Source: Paenibacillus sp. FSL H7-0331 (GTDB lineage Bacteria > Bacillota > Bacilli > Paenibacillales > NBRC-103111). From it: a stretch of 64,000 bases of DNA. This document shows positions 52,742 to 62,430 of the stretch, in pieces. Made by a program: the position numbers and the translations under genes. The stretch spans positions 1 to 64,000 of the forward strand of contig NZ_MRTH01000032.1 of the NCBI RefSeq assembly GCF_001956045.1, written 5' to 3'. Numbering within the stretch: the stretch's first letter is position 1; the number at the start of each line of letters is the position of its first letter. The notes below the pieces were generated by a model that saw nothing but the letters and a program-made list of their open reading frames with translations, had not been told where the DNA came from and searched no databases.

Positions 52742-53296
52742 TTAGGACGTGCCTTTCTTTTTACGAGGCCAAAGAGTGTAACTGAAGCTGATAAGAAAGT
52801 CTATAGCCAGAACAAGCGACCAGATCTGCATCACTTGAAGCAGAGCGGCCGTTCGGCTCCCTTCATTTACCATGATAATCATCCCATATAAAATGACGCA
52901 TCCGATTGCCCAAGCGAACAAATGAAGCAGAAAACTGCTTCGTTCCTCTCTTGCATGCTTATCGCCAAATTTGACCTTTTTCAACGGAGCAGGCCCCCCG
53001 GCGAACCAATGAGCAAAGTGGACGTCCAACCAACGAATCATACGATGACCGAATGCAATTGAAGCACCAATGTAGATCGCTGCAAGTCCATGCGAAAAAC
53101 TTGCCTGTGCGCCCCCTTTTAAATCAACAACTGCGGAAATCAGAAGTATACAGTCGATTACGGGGGTGCAATACAATAGAATAACACTCATCTTCTTGCG
53201 TCCTAACAGATAGCGGCATGCTAAGCCGGCAATCACGAAGAGCCAGAACGCAATCTCGCAACCGATAATAATGGCAAGAATCATGCGAAAATCCAC
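52742..53296 (-). CDS. YmcC-like integral membrane protein
   Basis: A 184-aa protein with about five membrane helices, beginning MDFRMILAIIIGCEIAFWLF. The middle helix region GLAAIYIGASIAFGHRMIRW resembles the Bacillus YmcC-type membrane protein, recalled from memory. Its function is unknown. It is divergent from a TetR gene, with TGTATTA-containing sites between them, so it is probably repressed by that TetR. Confidence 0.75.
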   Translation of the reverse strand: MDFRMILAIIIGCEIAFWLFVIAGLACRYLLGRKKMSVILLYCTPVIDCILLISAVVDLKGGAQASFSHGLAAIYIGASIAFGHRMIRWLDVHFAHWFAGGPAPLKKVKFGDKHAREERSSFLLHLFAWAIGCVILYGMIIMVNEGSRTAALLQVMQIWSLVLAIDFLISFSYTLWPRKKKGTS

Positions 53297-53305
53297 TTCC
53301 TTTTT

Positions 53306-53355
53306 AGCACAAATGTATTATAAAAAGATAAGGTTATTATAGCACTGTTGTATTA
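53306..53355. promoter_or_regulatory. direct-repeat TetR operator
   Basis: AGCAC-AAA-TGTATTATAAAA (53306-53325) and AGCAC-TGT-TGTATTAAAATA (53341-53360) are direct repeats 35 bp apart. The paralogous operator at 41378-41390 has AGCACGTTGTATTA. The two regulators thus appear to share a recognition sequence. Confidence 0.5.
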
Positions 53356-53381
53356 AAATACAAGTGTGTTAAAATAAATTT

Positions 53382-53975
53382 ATGCCAAAAATCGTGGATC
53401 ACAATCAAAGGAAAGAAGCATTAGCGGAAGCAGCTTGGCGTGTCATACGGCGGGAAGGGATAGATGGGCTATCGGTTCGCCGTGTCGCGGACGAGGCGGG
53501 GTTGTCACTGGGCTCGCTACGGCATTATTTTGAGACGCAAGCCGAGCTGCTTACATTTTCAATGCAGCTTGTATCAGAACGAGTCCATATGCGTATTCAG
53601 CGACTGACTTTTAAAGGGGAACCGCGTCACGATATGGAGCTTGTTATTGCAGAACTTATGCCATTCAATGAAGAACGGCGTGTCGAAGCTGAAGTATGGT
53701 TAGCCTTTGCTGGGAAAGCCATTGCCGACCCCGTTATCCAAGCCCTAGGCCAAGAAGCCCATGACCAGCTTTATGCTGGGTTTCGTCGGATGATCGATTT
53801 GCTCGTCACACATAATTTGATGAGAAGCAGTATTGATGCCGAGTTCGAAGCGAAGCGGTTGCATGCGCTTGTCGACGGACTTGTTTTACATCACACTGCT
53901 TTCCCTGAAAGATTAACCAGAGAGGACATATCGCGCGTGATCGCTAGTCATTTGGATAGCTTCGTTATGAAGTAG
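53382..53975 (+). CDS. TetR-family transcriptional regulator
   Basis: A 197-aa repressor, paralogue of the one at 41418: both start MPKIV(D/N)H, and both have GLSxGSxRHYFxTQxEL in the DNA-binding domain. The ligand domain has PFNEERRVEAEVWLAFAGKA. It is divergent from the YmcC-like gene. Confidence 0.9.
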   Translation: MPKIVDHNQRKEALAEAAWRVIRREGIDGLSVRRVADEAGLSLGSLRHYFETQAELLTFSMQLVSERVHMRIQRLTFKGEPRHDMELVIAELMPFNEERRVEAEVWLAFAGKAIADPVIQALGQEAHDQLYAGFRRMIDLLVTHNLMRSSIDAEFEAKRLHALVDGLVLHHTAFPERLTREDISRVIASHLDSFVMK

Positions 53976-53978
53976 CTT

Positions 53979-54570
53979 TTAGTAGGATCGATGCGATACT
54001 ATGCTACTGAAAATTAGGAAAAAAACGCCTGTTCGTCGTATGGCGAAGGGGGCAACAGCAGAGAGGACAGACGAATTATTTTCGGCCTGCCCTTTCCTAA
54101 TCATATGCATGGCCTCGATTCCCTTTAACGTCTGTTCTGCAGTTAGAAGTGATATGAAACCAAGTATCGGTTTTGTGATTTTTTTATGAATCAATGATCT
54201 TGCTCCACAATGTTGTTTAGAACCTTTGTCAGTCTAATCAAGGTTTCTTTTGGTAAGGCTTTTTCATTTATTAATTCTTGTATGGCAGGTGGATATGCCG
54301 GGTTTTCCCCATAGAATCAACGGCCCGATTTAAATACTTCCATTGACCTTTGACTTTGATGTAGGTTTCGTCCGTGCACCACGAATCGTTTGAGAGTTTC
54401 AAATAGCTACGGGTTCCTTTATCTATTTCGGGTCCAAACTCATGGACCCATCTCATGATCGTTGTATGGGATATCTTTAAATCCCGCTCGCTCATCATTT
54501 CTACAATGTCTCGGTAGCTTAAACTATATTTTAGATACCATCTTAAATAAATCCAATTTGGTTTCCATAC
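53979..54570 (-). mobile_element. IS6-family element, internally deleted transposase
   Basis: The reverse strand has WIYLRWYLKYSLSYRDIVEM then MSERDLKISHTTIMRWVHEF and NDSWCTDETYIKVKGQWKYL (first catalytic Asp in TDETYIKV). A central deletion follows, then SAYPPAIQELINEKALPKET and the tail KPILGFISLLTAEQTLKGIE AMHMIRKGQ. It is a different copy from 30236. Its right side abuts, and probably truncated, the YesM gene at 54565. Confidence 0.78.
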
Positions 54571-55885
54571 AGTTCCAACGCTTCATTGAATCGGGGGACT
54601 CCTTTGTCTGGTTGGTTCATGATACGCCTGATGGATTGGAAAATAATACTCGCCATCCCAGGTTATACTCATATTTCTCTAAATTACAAACCTTGGATGG
54701 AGAAACCTTTGCCTATCTACGCATCAGCTTGGATATCATGGGCTGGTTAACCTCCATTACAAATGGGTTTCAGGTTAAACAAACCTATTACATCATGGAC
54801 GGGGATGGTAATTCGATTCTGAAGACCCAGGACCAATGGGCGGATACTCAGCCTCAAGAGATGTTGTCTTTGTTTAGAATGAACCCGTTGGCTTATGTAG
54901 GGGATTCTCGGAATTTGTTTATTTATAATGGAATTTATTTGCCAAATACAGATTGGTACTTGGTCAATAGGTTTCCACTAGAGGCCTTGTCAGGAAATAT
55001 CCGCTCGATGAAAAATCAGGTGATGATTTCTCTGTCGATTACGGTAGTTATTTTTATCGGTATTACTTTTGCGATCGTTTCCACGCTTTTGCGTCCCTTA
55101 CGTAAATTGCAAAACAAAATGACTGAGCTTGTTGAACGCAATCTGGATGTTCGTATTCCCGAGAGCACTTATAAAGGTGAAATTCTTCTGCTGGCCCAAG
55201 CCTTTAATCAGATGATTGATGATATAGGTCGCCTGATTTCCCGCTTGAGAGTAGAGGAACGACAGAAGGAAGCCATTCGCTTCCAGATGTTGATGTCTCA
55301 GATGAATCCGCATTTTTTGCTGAACACACTTAACACTGTAAAATGGAATGCAAGAAGTCATGACGATACGGGCACCTTTGAATTATGCCAAAATCTTGGG
55401 AGATTATTGGAATGCAGCCTCAATATTGTTGTAGATTTGGTGCATTTGAAGGATGAGATTGATCTTGTCAAGGTTTACGTGCATATTCAGTCCTTCCGTT
55501 ATGATCATACCTTTGTGACGGAATATGAGATGGAGGAGGTTTTGGCATATGCCCTGGTTCCGAAGCTAAGCTTGCAGCCGCTTGTAGAGAATGCGATTTA
55601 TCATGGTTTGGTGCATATGAAGGCTGGGGAAAAATCAAGATATGTGCAGTAAGAGAGGGCGGGAAGCTTAATTTGATTGTACAGGATAATGGGTAGGGTC
55701 AGGGGAATAACGGCACTTCCTCCGAACGTAAAAGAAAAGGGATCGGTCTGGGCAATTTAATGGAAAGATTGCTGCTTCTATATAAGGGAGAGGCAGAACT
55801 CAAGCTTCATCCTCTGGAACAGGGCATGCAGGTTCAAATCCAAATTCCGCTTCTGATGTCTACGCCCTATGACAAGGAGGAACCC
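54565..55885 (+). pseudogene. YesM-type sensor kinase, N-terminally truncated and frameshifted
   Basis: Starting at the IS6 junction, the frame SIQFQRFIESGDSFVWLVHD reads the extracellular sensor, a membrane helix (VMISLSITVVIFIGITFAIV), HAMP and the His_kinase core MSQMNPHFLLNTLNTVKWNA to LQPLVENAIYHG (N box). A slip in GGGGAAAAATC near 55633 shifts to CAVREGGKLNLIVQDNG, then a TAG, and the G2 part GIGLGNLMERL. The first helix and part of the sensor domain are gone. Confidence 0.7.
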
Positions 55886-55886
55886 C

Positions 55887-56129
55887 ATGTGGACCATACT
55901 ATTAGTTGAGGACGAGCCCTTTGTCCGAAGATCGATTCGCAGTGCGATTCATTGGGAAGAAGCCGGATTCACTATTATTGGCGAGGCTTCACATGGTTTG
56001 GAGGCTCTGGAATTTATGGGTAAGCAGCAGCCCGATATCGTCATATCGGATATCATCAAAATATTCAAGCGCTGGACAGAGTTAACACCTAGTGAATACA
56101 GAAATTACAAAAAAAGGAATAATCAATGA
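55887..56129 (+). pseudogene. YesN-type regulator with large in-frame internal deletion
   Basis: The first 57 residues (MWTILLVEDEPFVRRSIRSA to KQQPDIVISDI) are a normal YesN receiver start up to the phospho-acceptor Asp in IVISDI. The reading then passes in frame to IKIFKRWTELTPSEYRNYKK, the last helix of an AraC domain. Roughly 400-450 codons were lost without shifting the frame, leaving an 80-aa protein. GGAGGAA precedes the ATG. It follows the broken YesM. Confidence 0.75.
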
Positions 56130-56282
56130 AAAAAATCGGTCGATTGACATGGTTTTTTCTCCGAATGTCCTAAATGAATGGGTATCATGGAAAGGTATAG
56201 TAGAGTCATGAACCGCGTCGCCGCCGTCGCCGGGGTTCACCGTTAATATAAAGGGATTATATAGATATCCAGGGGGTTGAAT

Positions 56283-58508
56283 ATGAAAAACGGTTTTTAT
56301 CGTATGTTATTTTCTTACTTGCCATTATTTTTCATGATTACCTTCATTCTTGTAGCCATCTTTCTCCTTGCAACCGCAGAGCAATCCCGCAAGCAAGCAG
56401 CGCAAGTAAACGATACCTTTGCCCGATATGTGATGACGGCTATGGAGGATGTATTAAGGGGAATCGAGCAGATGGTATTAATGGAGATGATGAAGGAAGA
56501 TATTGCACAATTGTTTTTCATACCGGATCAGCAGGAGAAGGATTCCTTATCTTTATTCAAGCTATCCCAACGATTTAACGCGATTACATCGAATTCTCTT
56601 ATTGATTCCATGTATGTATATCTCAAGAAAGACAAGAAAGTGCTTAGTCTCAACCGTTATGAGAATGTCGAGGACTTTGGTGACAAAGCCTTTATTGATC
56701 AGTGGCTGGATACCGATCAACCCGTAGCTTGGACGAATGAACGCACCTACAGGGAGTTTTCGAGCCAAGGGGAAGAGCGTCAGGTGGTGTCCTTGGTGAA
56801 ACCTTATCCTATACTGGCAGGTGACCGGGGGATTATCGTTGTCAATATTAGTGTCTATTGGCTGGAGCAGATGCTTAAGAAATATGAGTCTGAGAATGGC
56901 TATGTCCATCTGTTAGACGGCAATGGCAAGGTCATTACATCAAATTCTGTACATATGGAGAATGCTATTCGTATCCATGAGACGGAAGCTCTGGTTCCGT
57001 CGCCATTAACCGGCTGGTCTATCAAAACCGGCTTAAGTAACGGCAATCTGATACGTAAAACGAGCACATTCTCGTATATTTGGGTTTCACTCGCACTATT
57101 GACCTTCGTGTTTGGAACCCTGAGCTTAATTGCTATCACGCGCAGAAACTATCGCCCCATCGCTCATATTGTGGAGCGGATTGGTCGCTTCTCGGTCAAA
57201 AAATCGTCCAATGACTATCACTTTATTGAATCTGCCCTGGATGACCTGCTGGAGAGAACGACTGCCTATCAGAAAAAGCATGAAGAGGATCTAATTTTCA
57301 AGCGGCAATATCTTTTCCAAGACTTGGTTGATGGTGTACCCCGATCAGATGTAAAAGACTGGAATCGTGAGCTCAAGGAGCTAGGCGTTTTTCCAGAATC
57401 TACTCAGGCTGGGAGCAGTCGGATTGTTATAGCTGTGGTAGAAATAGACAGATTCGCGCAATTTTCTTATGTATATACACCAAGGGATCAGCAATTATTT
57501 AAATTTGTGATCACGAGTGTTATTAAGGAATTAGCCGAGCAGCAGAGCATATCGGTATGGGTAGAATGGGTCGGTATGGATAGGCTAGGAGTAATCCTGT
57601 TTCTGCCAGACCGATTGTTGTCGCCCGTGTTCGCGGTTAGACAGCTGCTTGAGGAGTCCCAGGCCTGGGTTGATCTTCAGCTTGATTTTACCATAACAGC
57701 TGGAGTCGGCTCTCCGGCGGAGGACGAGAATGGGATTTCTCTTTCTTACCGAGAAGCTATCAAAGCCTTAAGCTTCAAACCCTCTCTTGGCTATAATCGG
57801 GTTATCGGTTACTGGGATTTGGAGGATCGAGAAGTATGGAATCCTTATGATTTATTCCGCCATATAAGGAAGCTTGCAGCTGCTTACCGATTGAGAGAGG
57901 CTGAATGGAGCGCCTTGCTTGGGGAGCTTTTTCAACAATTGCGCAATAGCCTTTGTACCCGTGAGGATATCGTAGGACTCATGATGTTTCTTAATGATCA
58001 ACTGATTCGTGAAATCAGCGAGGGTCCGAAAGAACTGGCCGAATGGTGGAAGGCTCATGTACTATCCAAACTGGATACGGTATTAGGAAAGGCATTATCG
58101 GTTGATGATCTGGAACGAGATTACAGAAGGGTACTGGAAGAAGCCCTATACGCAATGGGTTCTTCACAAGGAGAGCATCATCAGTATCATGTATTAACAG
58201 AAATTAAGGCTTACATTGACACAGCCTTTCGTGATCCCAATATGTCATTGGATGATGTGAGCAGTCGGTTCGATATGAGTGCCAAGCATTTGAGTCGAAC
58301 GTTTAAGGAAGTGTTTGGTGAAAAATTTATCGATTATTTGACCCGGATGCGAATTGATTACGCGAAACGAAGAATCAGGGATTCCAATGATTCGATCCAG
58401 AGCATTGGCATTGAATCGGGTTACCCGCATATCCATACATTTATCCGAGTGTTTAAGAAGCTGATGGGACGTACACCGGGAGATTACCGCAAAGATATTG
58501 AGAATTAA
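56283..58508 (+). CDS. membrane-anchored AraC-family regulator (YtdP-type)
   Basis: A 741-aa protein with a membrane helix at about 8-30, an extracellular sensor domain of about 220 residues, a second helix (about 262-285), a cytoplasmic linker, a degenerate GGDEF-like region (about 340-520), and a C-terminal AraC domain (about 635-740; LDDVSSRFDMSAKHLSRTFK, then IQSIGIESGYPHIHTFIRVF). It senses outside and binds DNA directly. AGGGGG lies before the ATG. It probably controls the LplBCA operon that follows, via the dyad at 58581. Confidence 0.88.
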   Translation: MKNGFYRMLFSYLPLFFMITFILVAIFLLATAEQSRKQAAQVNDTFARYVMTAMEDVLRGIEQMVLMEMMKEDIAQLFFIPDQQEKDSLSLFKLSQRFNAITSNSLIDSMYVYLKKDKKVLSLNRYENVEDFGDKAFIDQWLDTDQPVAWTNERTYREFSSQGEERQVVSLVKPYPILAGDRGIIVVNISVYWLEQMLKKYESENGYVHLLDGNGKVITSNSVHMENAIRIHETEALVPSPLTGWSIKTGLSNGNLIRKTSTFSYIWVSLALLTFVFGTLSLIAITRRNYRPIAHIVERIGRFSVKKSSNDYHFIESALDDLLERTTAYQKKHEEDLIFKRQYLFQDLVDGVPRSDVKDWNRELKELGVFPESTQAGSSRIVIAVVEIDRFAQFSYVYTPRDQQLFKFVITSVIKELAEQQSISVWVEWVGMDRLGVILFLPDRLLSPVFAVRQLLEESQAWVDLQLDFTITAGVGSPAEDENGISLSYREAIKALSFKPSLGYNRVIGYWDLEDREVWNPYDLFRHIRKLAAAYRLREAEWSALLGELFQQLRNSLCTREDIVGLMMFLNDQLIREISEGPKELAEWWKAHVLSKLDTVLGKALSVDDLERDYRRVLEEALYAMGSSQGEHHQYHVLTEIKAYIDTAFRDPNMSLDDVSSRFDMSAKHLSRTFKEVFGEKFIDYLTRMRIDYAKRRIRDSNDSIQSIGIESGYPHIHTFIRVFKKLMGRTPGDYRKDIEN

Positions 58509-58526
58509 GGATTTAACGTATAACCG

Positions 58527-58579
58527 GATTGTTCACGACTTGTTGAAAGCTAACAAGTCGTGAACAATCCGCTTTTTTT
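58527..58579 (+). terminator. strong rho-independent terminator
   Basis: A nineteen-pair perfect stem (GGATTGTTCACGACTTGTT and its complement) with a GAAAGCT loop is followed by CGCTTTTTTT. Confidence 0.9.
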
Positions 58580-58580
58580 G

Positions 58581-58603
58581 ATGTACAGGATTTTTGTACA
58601 TCT
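58581..58603. promoter_or_regulatory. inverted-repeat operator before the second lplB
   Basis: GATGTAC and GTACATC arms flank AGGATTTTT. On the opposite strand the core reads TACAAAAATCCTGTAC, similar in layout to the TACAAAAGTGCCTGTT core of the site before the other lplB. It is a probable site for the AraC regulator at 56283. Confidence 0.55.
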
Positions 58604-58692
58604 GTAATGGAAAGAAGAACATTGAAATAGAGTGGGTCCGCAGTTAAGTTTGAGTAGCGTTAAGATGTCCAAGCGAACGGAGGTGAAAAAAA

Positions 58693-59655
58693 TTGATTCA
58701 GGCAACTTCCTTGCAAAAAGAGACGGCACCAGCCGCTAATACTAAAGTCTATAAGAAATGGGATAAAAAACGATTCAAAGAAAATATCCCATTGCTGCTG
58801 ATGTTCACCCCTATCCTTATTTTTTATTTATTATTTAAGTACGTGCCTATGTTCGGATTGGTCATTGCGTTTAAGAATTATAACTTTGCCGATGGAATCT
58901 GGGGAAGTCCGTGGACAGGCTTGGATAATTTTAAACTCATCTTCAATAGTGAGCCTACCTTGAACGTTATTCGTAATACCCTTCTGTTAAGCGGACTAAG
59001 TATTATAGTTGGTTTTCCGTTCCCTATCCTGCTGGCGATTCTCTTGAACGAGGTACGTAAAGCTGTATTTAAGCGAGTGATTCAAACCATCGTATACTTG
59101 CCCCATTTTTTAAATTGGGTAATCGTTGGAGGGCTTATCGTTCTGATCTTCTCTCAACAATCCGGTACGCTTAATCAGTGGATCGAACGTTTCACAGGCA
59201 GCTCTTATCCATTCCTTTATAATGAAGCATCGTGGATTACCATATTCGTCGGGTCCGGTATTTGGAAGGGGGCAGGCTGGGGGGCGATCATCTATTTAGC
59301 GGCGCTTTCTGCCATTGACACTAGTCTCTACGAAGCTGCTGGTATGGACGGAGCTGGCAAGCTCAAGCAAATATGGTACATATCACTCCCAAGTATTCGT
59401 CCCACTATTGTGCTGCTCTTTATTCTAAGCATGGGCAATATGATGGAGGTTGGGTTTGACCAGGTTTATGTGCTGCAGAATCCCGCTATCCAAAGCGTAG
59501 CTGAGGTCATTAGCACATGGAATTACAAAGTGGGGTTAAATGGGGCTAGATTCAGTTTGGCGACAGCCATGGGTTTGTTTGAATCGCTAGTAGGACTTAT
59601 ATTCGTGCTTGGCGCAAACTCCATAGCCCGTCGTTATAATCAAGGATTGTGGTAA
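58693..59655 (+). CDS. lplB: LplB-type carbohydrate ABC transporter permease
   Basis: A 320-aa six-helix CUT1 permease with a TTG start behind GGAGGTG. The EAA loop is SLYEAAGMDGAGKLKQIWYI. Second copy of the transporter type in the window, clearly diverged from the one at 48722. Confidence 0.92.
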   Translation: MIQATSLQKETAPAANTKVYKKWDKKRFKENIPLLLMFTPILIFYLLFKYVPMFGLVIAFKNYNFADGIWGSPWTGLDNFKLIFNSEPTLNVIRNTLLLSGLSIIVGFPFPILLAILLNEVRKAVFKRVIQTIVYLPHFLNWVIVGGLIVLIFSQQSGTLNQWIERFTGSSYPFLYNEASWITIFVGSGIWKGAGWGAIIYLAALSAIDTSLYEAAGMDGAGKLKQIWYISLPSIRPTIVLLFILSMGNMMEVGFDQVYVLQNPAIQSVAEVISTWNYKVGLNGARFSLATAMGLFESLVGLIFVLGANSIARRYNQGLW

Positions 59656-59670
59656 TTTGGAGGCTAAATA

Positions 59671-60549
59671 ATGAAAGATACATTAGGTGAAAAATGGTTT
59701 TATGCCATCAACTATGTCATGTTGTCATTCATGGCATTGACTTGCTTGCTGCCGATTGTACATATCGTATCACTCTCTTTTAGTGACAGCCATTCGGTTA
59801 CGTCGGGACGTGTCGGCTTATGGCCGATAGGATTAACATGGGAATCGTATCGGATGCTGCTGCAGGGGACGAATACCATAACCGCATTCCGCAATAGCGT
59901 GCTGATTACAGTGGTTGGTACGGTCTTTAATATGGTGTTCACGATTCTAGCCGCTTATCCATTAGCGCGCAGGCGCTTTTATGCAAGAAGATTTTTTACG
60001 CTTGCTATCGTATTTACCATGCTCTTTAACGCAGGCTTGATTCCCAACTATTTGTTAATCAAGCAGTTAGGCATGCTGAATGAATACTGGGCATTGTGGC
60101 TTCCTGGCTTGGTGAGTGCATGGAATATGCTAGTGATGAAATCATTCTTTGAACAGCTCCCGGAGGAGCTCATTGAGGCAGCTAGAATGGACGGATGTAA
60201 TGAATGGCGTCTGATCTTCAGGATGGTGCTCCCTTTATCGCTTCCTATTATAGCGACGTTAGCCTTATTCTATGGGGTTAGCCATTGGAATTCGTTCTTT
60301 AATGTATTGATCTATATCAACGATCCGATGAAGTATAACATGTCAGCGCTTGTCCAACAGATGATTCAGAACCAGCAGCTGCTTCAGGAAATCAATTCAG
60401 CTGACGCGGGTGCGGCTATATCCCAAACCACTCCGGAAACGATTCGGTCAGCAGGAATTGTAGTCATGATTTTACCCATGTTGATCGTCTATCCATTTCT
60501 TCAGAAGTATTTCGTAAAGGGAGTTATGATCGGTTCTATCAAGGGATAG
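59671..60549 (+). CDS. lplC: LplC/YtcP-type carbohydrate ABC transporter permease
   Basis: A 292-aa partner permease with EAA loop ELIEAARMDGCNEWRLIFRM and the ending YPFLQKYFVKGVMIGSIKG. It lies 15 bases after lplB. Confidence 0.92.
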   Translation: MKDTLGEKWFYAINYVMLSFMALTCLLPIVHIVSLSFSDSHSVTSGRVGLWPIGLTWESYRMLLQGTNTITAFRNSVLITVVGTVFNMVFTILAAYPLARRRFYARRFFTLAIVFTMLFNAGLIPNYLLIKQLGMLNEYWALWLPGLVSAWNMLVMKSFFEQLPEELIEAARMDGCNEWRLIFRMVLPLSLPIIATLALFYGVSHWNSFFNVLIYINDPMKYNMSALVQQMIQNQQLLQEINSADAGAAISQTTPETIRSAGIVVMILPMLIVYPFLQKYFVKGVMIGSIKG

Positions 60550-60616
60550 GAGATTCCTGTGTGGATCTTCACACGGTTGAACTTATATATCATATGTATG
60601 CTATGGAGGGGTCAAA

Positions 60617-62281
60617 GTGAAAGAGCTTTTCAATCGAAAGGTATTATCCGCTGCCTTATGTACAGTTGTTGCATCCACCGCTGTGCTCGCAGGGTGCAGT
60701 GAGAAGACAGAAGAATCGAAGATCGTGGAAGAAAAGTCTACAGCCAGTCAAACAGCCGCACCTGCAAAGAAGTCCAAGATCAGAGTTTCCGTGTATGATC
60801 GTGGTCAAATTCCTGCTGGAGAAGGAGATTTCACGAAAAATAGATGGACGCAATGGATCAATGAGAACGCTCCGGTTGAGGTGGAATTTGTACCTGTACC
60901 GCGTGGCGAGGATGTTCAGAAGCATAACCTGCTGTTCGCAAGCGGCTCTGGTCCTGATCTTGTTGTGTCGTACAGCGGTTCCCTTCGTAACGATTTATTT
61001 ACGCAGAAGCAGCTTCGCCCGCTTGACGATTTATTGGAGAAGAGCACGACATATAAGAAGCTGGTCGAACAATATCCGCTTGCTAACAAGATGGGGATGA
61101 AGCCAGATGGTAAAATCTATGATTTTAGCAGAATCACGGGTCTTTCCTCCAATCACGTGCTGTTGGTACGTCAAGATTGGCTGGATAAGCTGAAGCTGAC
61201 CGCTCCCGCAACCGTAGAGGAATTTTACAATGTAGCAAAAGCGTTTACTGAAAATGATCCGGATGGTAACGGGAAGAAGGATACGCTGGGTACGAATATC
61301 AGCCATATTACCGGAGCTGTTATACATATCATGTTTGATAGTACCTTTGTCAATCTGGATTATAATCAAATCCCTTATCGCTTCGATGCGAATGGGAAGC
61401 TGATCAATGGCTTCCAGCATACCAAAGAGGCTGTTGATTTCCAGAAGCGATTATTTGACGGCGGATTTGTAGATAAAGATTGGGTCACGGACAAAAATGG
61501 CGAAAAAGCGAAGCAGGATTGGTTAAATGGCAAGATAGGTATGTATGCGGCTAACAAGGGAGGTTACGATCTGGCGTTATATGAAGCATTGAAGAAAAAC
61601 AATGCGAATGCGCAGGTGGTTGCTATTCCGGTTCCTGAGGGTCCTTATGGTAAATTCAGCGCGGCACAGGATGCTCCGGTGCAGCCTACAGCTTCTGTCA
61701 ACTCCAGAGCTAAAGACCCTGAGGCAGTGATGAAATTTGTAGATTGGATGAGTACAGAATCTGTATTGACCACACTTAAGTTTGGCCTAGAGGGTGTTCA
61801 CTGGAAGAAGGGCGTGAATGGCTGCCCTGAGATTATCGACCGCGAGAAGAACAAAAAGGAAGTGGACTGGAATTATGATTACTGGACGCCGCTTGGCTCT
61901 ACGGTTCTTCTAGGCAAGTGCGCTCAGTATGAGGTGACCCTAGATACAAAGAATCCGGTTCAGAATGAATTCATGACTATTCATAAAGCCTCAAATGCAG
62001 CCTATTTGACGAAAGATCGTCCTGTCCAAACGAAGATTGACAACCTGCCGCCTCTTCCACAGGATCTACAGCTGGTAACGACAAACACAGGTATGGCTGA
62101 TATGTGGGTGAAGGCGATTGTTGGCGGTAAATCTTATACGGCAGAACAGGCTTATAAGGATGTTGTTGATTTGTGGAACAAGCGCGGGGGAACGAAGGTA
62201 GAGGAATTTTTCAACAAATATATCGATGAGAATAAAAAACTGATATACAGGCCTGACGTGGATAACTATGTGGGTATGTAA
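60617..62281 (+). CDS. lplA: extracellular sugar-binding lipoprotein
   Basis: A 554-aa solute-binding protein with lipobox TAVLAGC (Cys27). The mature part begins with a flexible Ser/Lys/Glu/Ala linker and a family 1-type binding fold (DLVVSYSGSLRNDLFTQKQL). GGAGGGGTC precedes a GTG/ATG-type start. Third gene of the operon. Confidence 0.92.
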   Translation: MKELFNRKVLSAALCTVVASTAVLAGCSEKTEESKIVEEKSTASQTAAPAKKSKIRVSVYDRGQIPAGEGDFTKNRWTQWINENAPVEVEFVPVPRGEDVQKHNLLFASGSGPDLVVSYSGSLRNDLFTQKQLRPLDDLLEKSTTYKKLVEQYPLANKMGMKPDGKIYDFSRITGLSSNHVLLVRQDWLDKLKLTAPATVEEFYNVAKAFTENDPDGNGKKDTLGTNISHITGAVIHIMFDSTFVNLDYNQIPYRFDANGKLINGFQHTKEAVDFQKRLFDGGFVDKDWVTDKNGEKAKQDWLNGKIGMYAANKGGYDLALYEALKKNNANAQVVAIPVPEGPYGKFSAAQDAPVQPTASVNSRAKDPEAVMKFVDWMSTESVLTTLKFGLEGVHWKKGVNGCPEIIDREKNKKEVDWNYDYWTPLGSTVLLGKCAQYEVTLDTKNPVQNEFMTIHKASNAAYLTKDRPVQTKIDNLPPLPQDLQLVTTNTGMADMWVKAIVGGKSYTAEQAYKDVVDLWNKRGGTKVEEFFNKYIDENKKLIYRPDVDNYVGM

Positions 62282-62325
62282 TTCATTCATTTGATCTGGA
62301 AGGCAGACGCGAAGGAGGAGCTCTT

Positions 62326-62427
62326 ATGATTAGCAGGATGGCGATGGAAGATGACGTTAACCTTAGAGTAGCTCCTGCGTGTCTGCCGGAATGGTTAGAA
62401 AAAACGATTTCATTTGAAGGAGGTTGA
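62326..62427 (+). CDS. small protein of 33 aa between lipoprotein and secreted enzyme genes
   Basis: MISRMAMEDDVNLRVAPACL then PEWLEKTISFEGG is preceded by a strong GAAGGAGGAG ribosome binding site, and its last codons (GAAGGAGG) contain the ribosome binding site of the next gene. It may be a small regulator, a leader for translational coupling, or the remnant of a longer gene. No family recognised. Confidence 0.5.
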   Translation: MISRMAMEDDVNLRVAPACLPEWLEKTISFEGG

Positions 62428-62430
62428 ATA

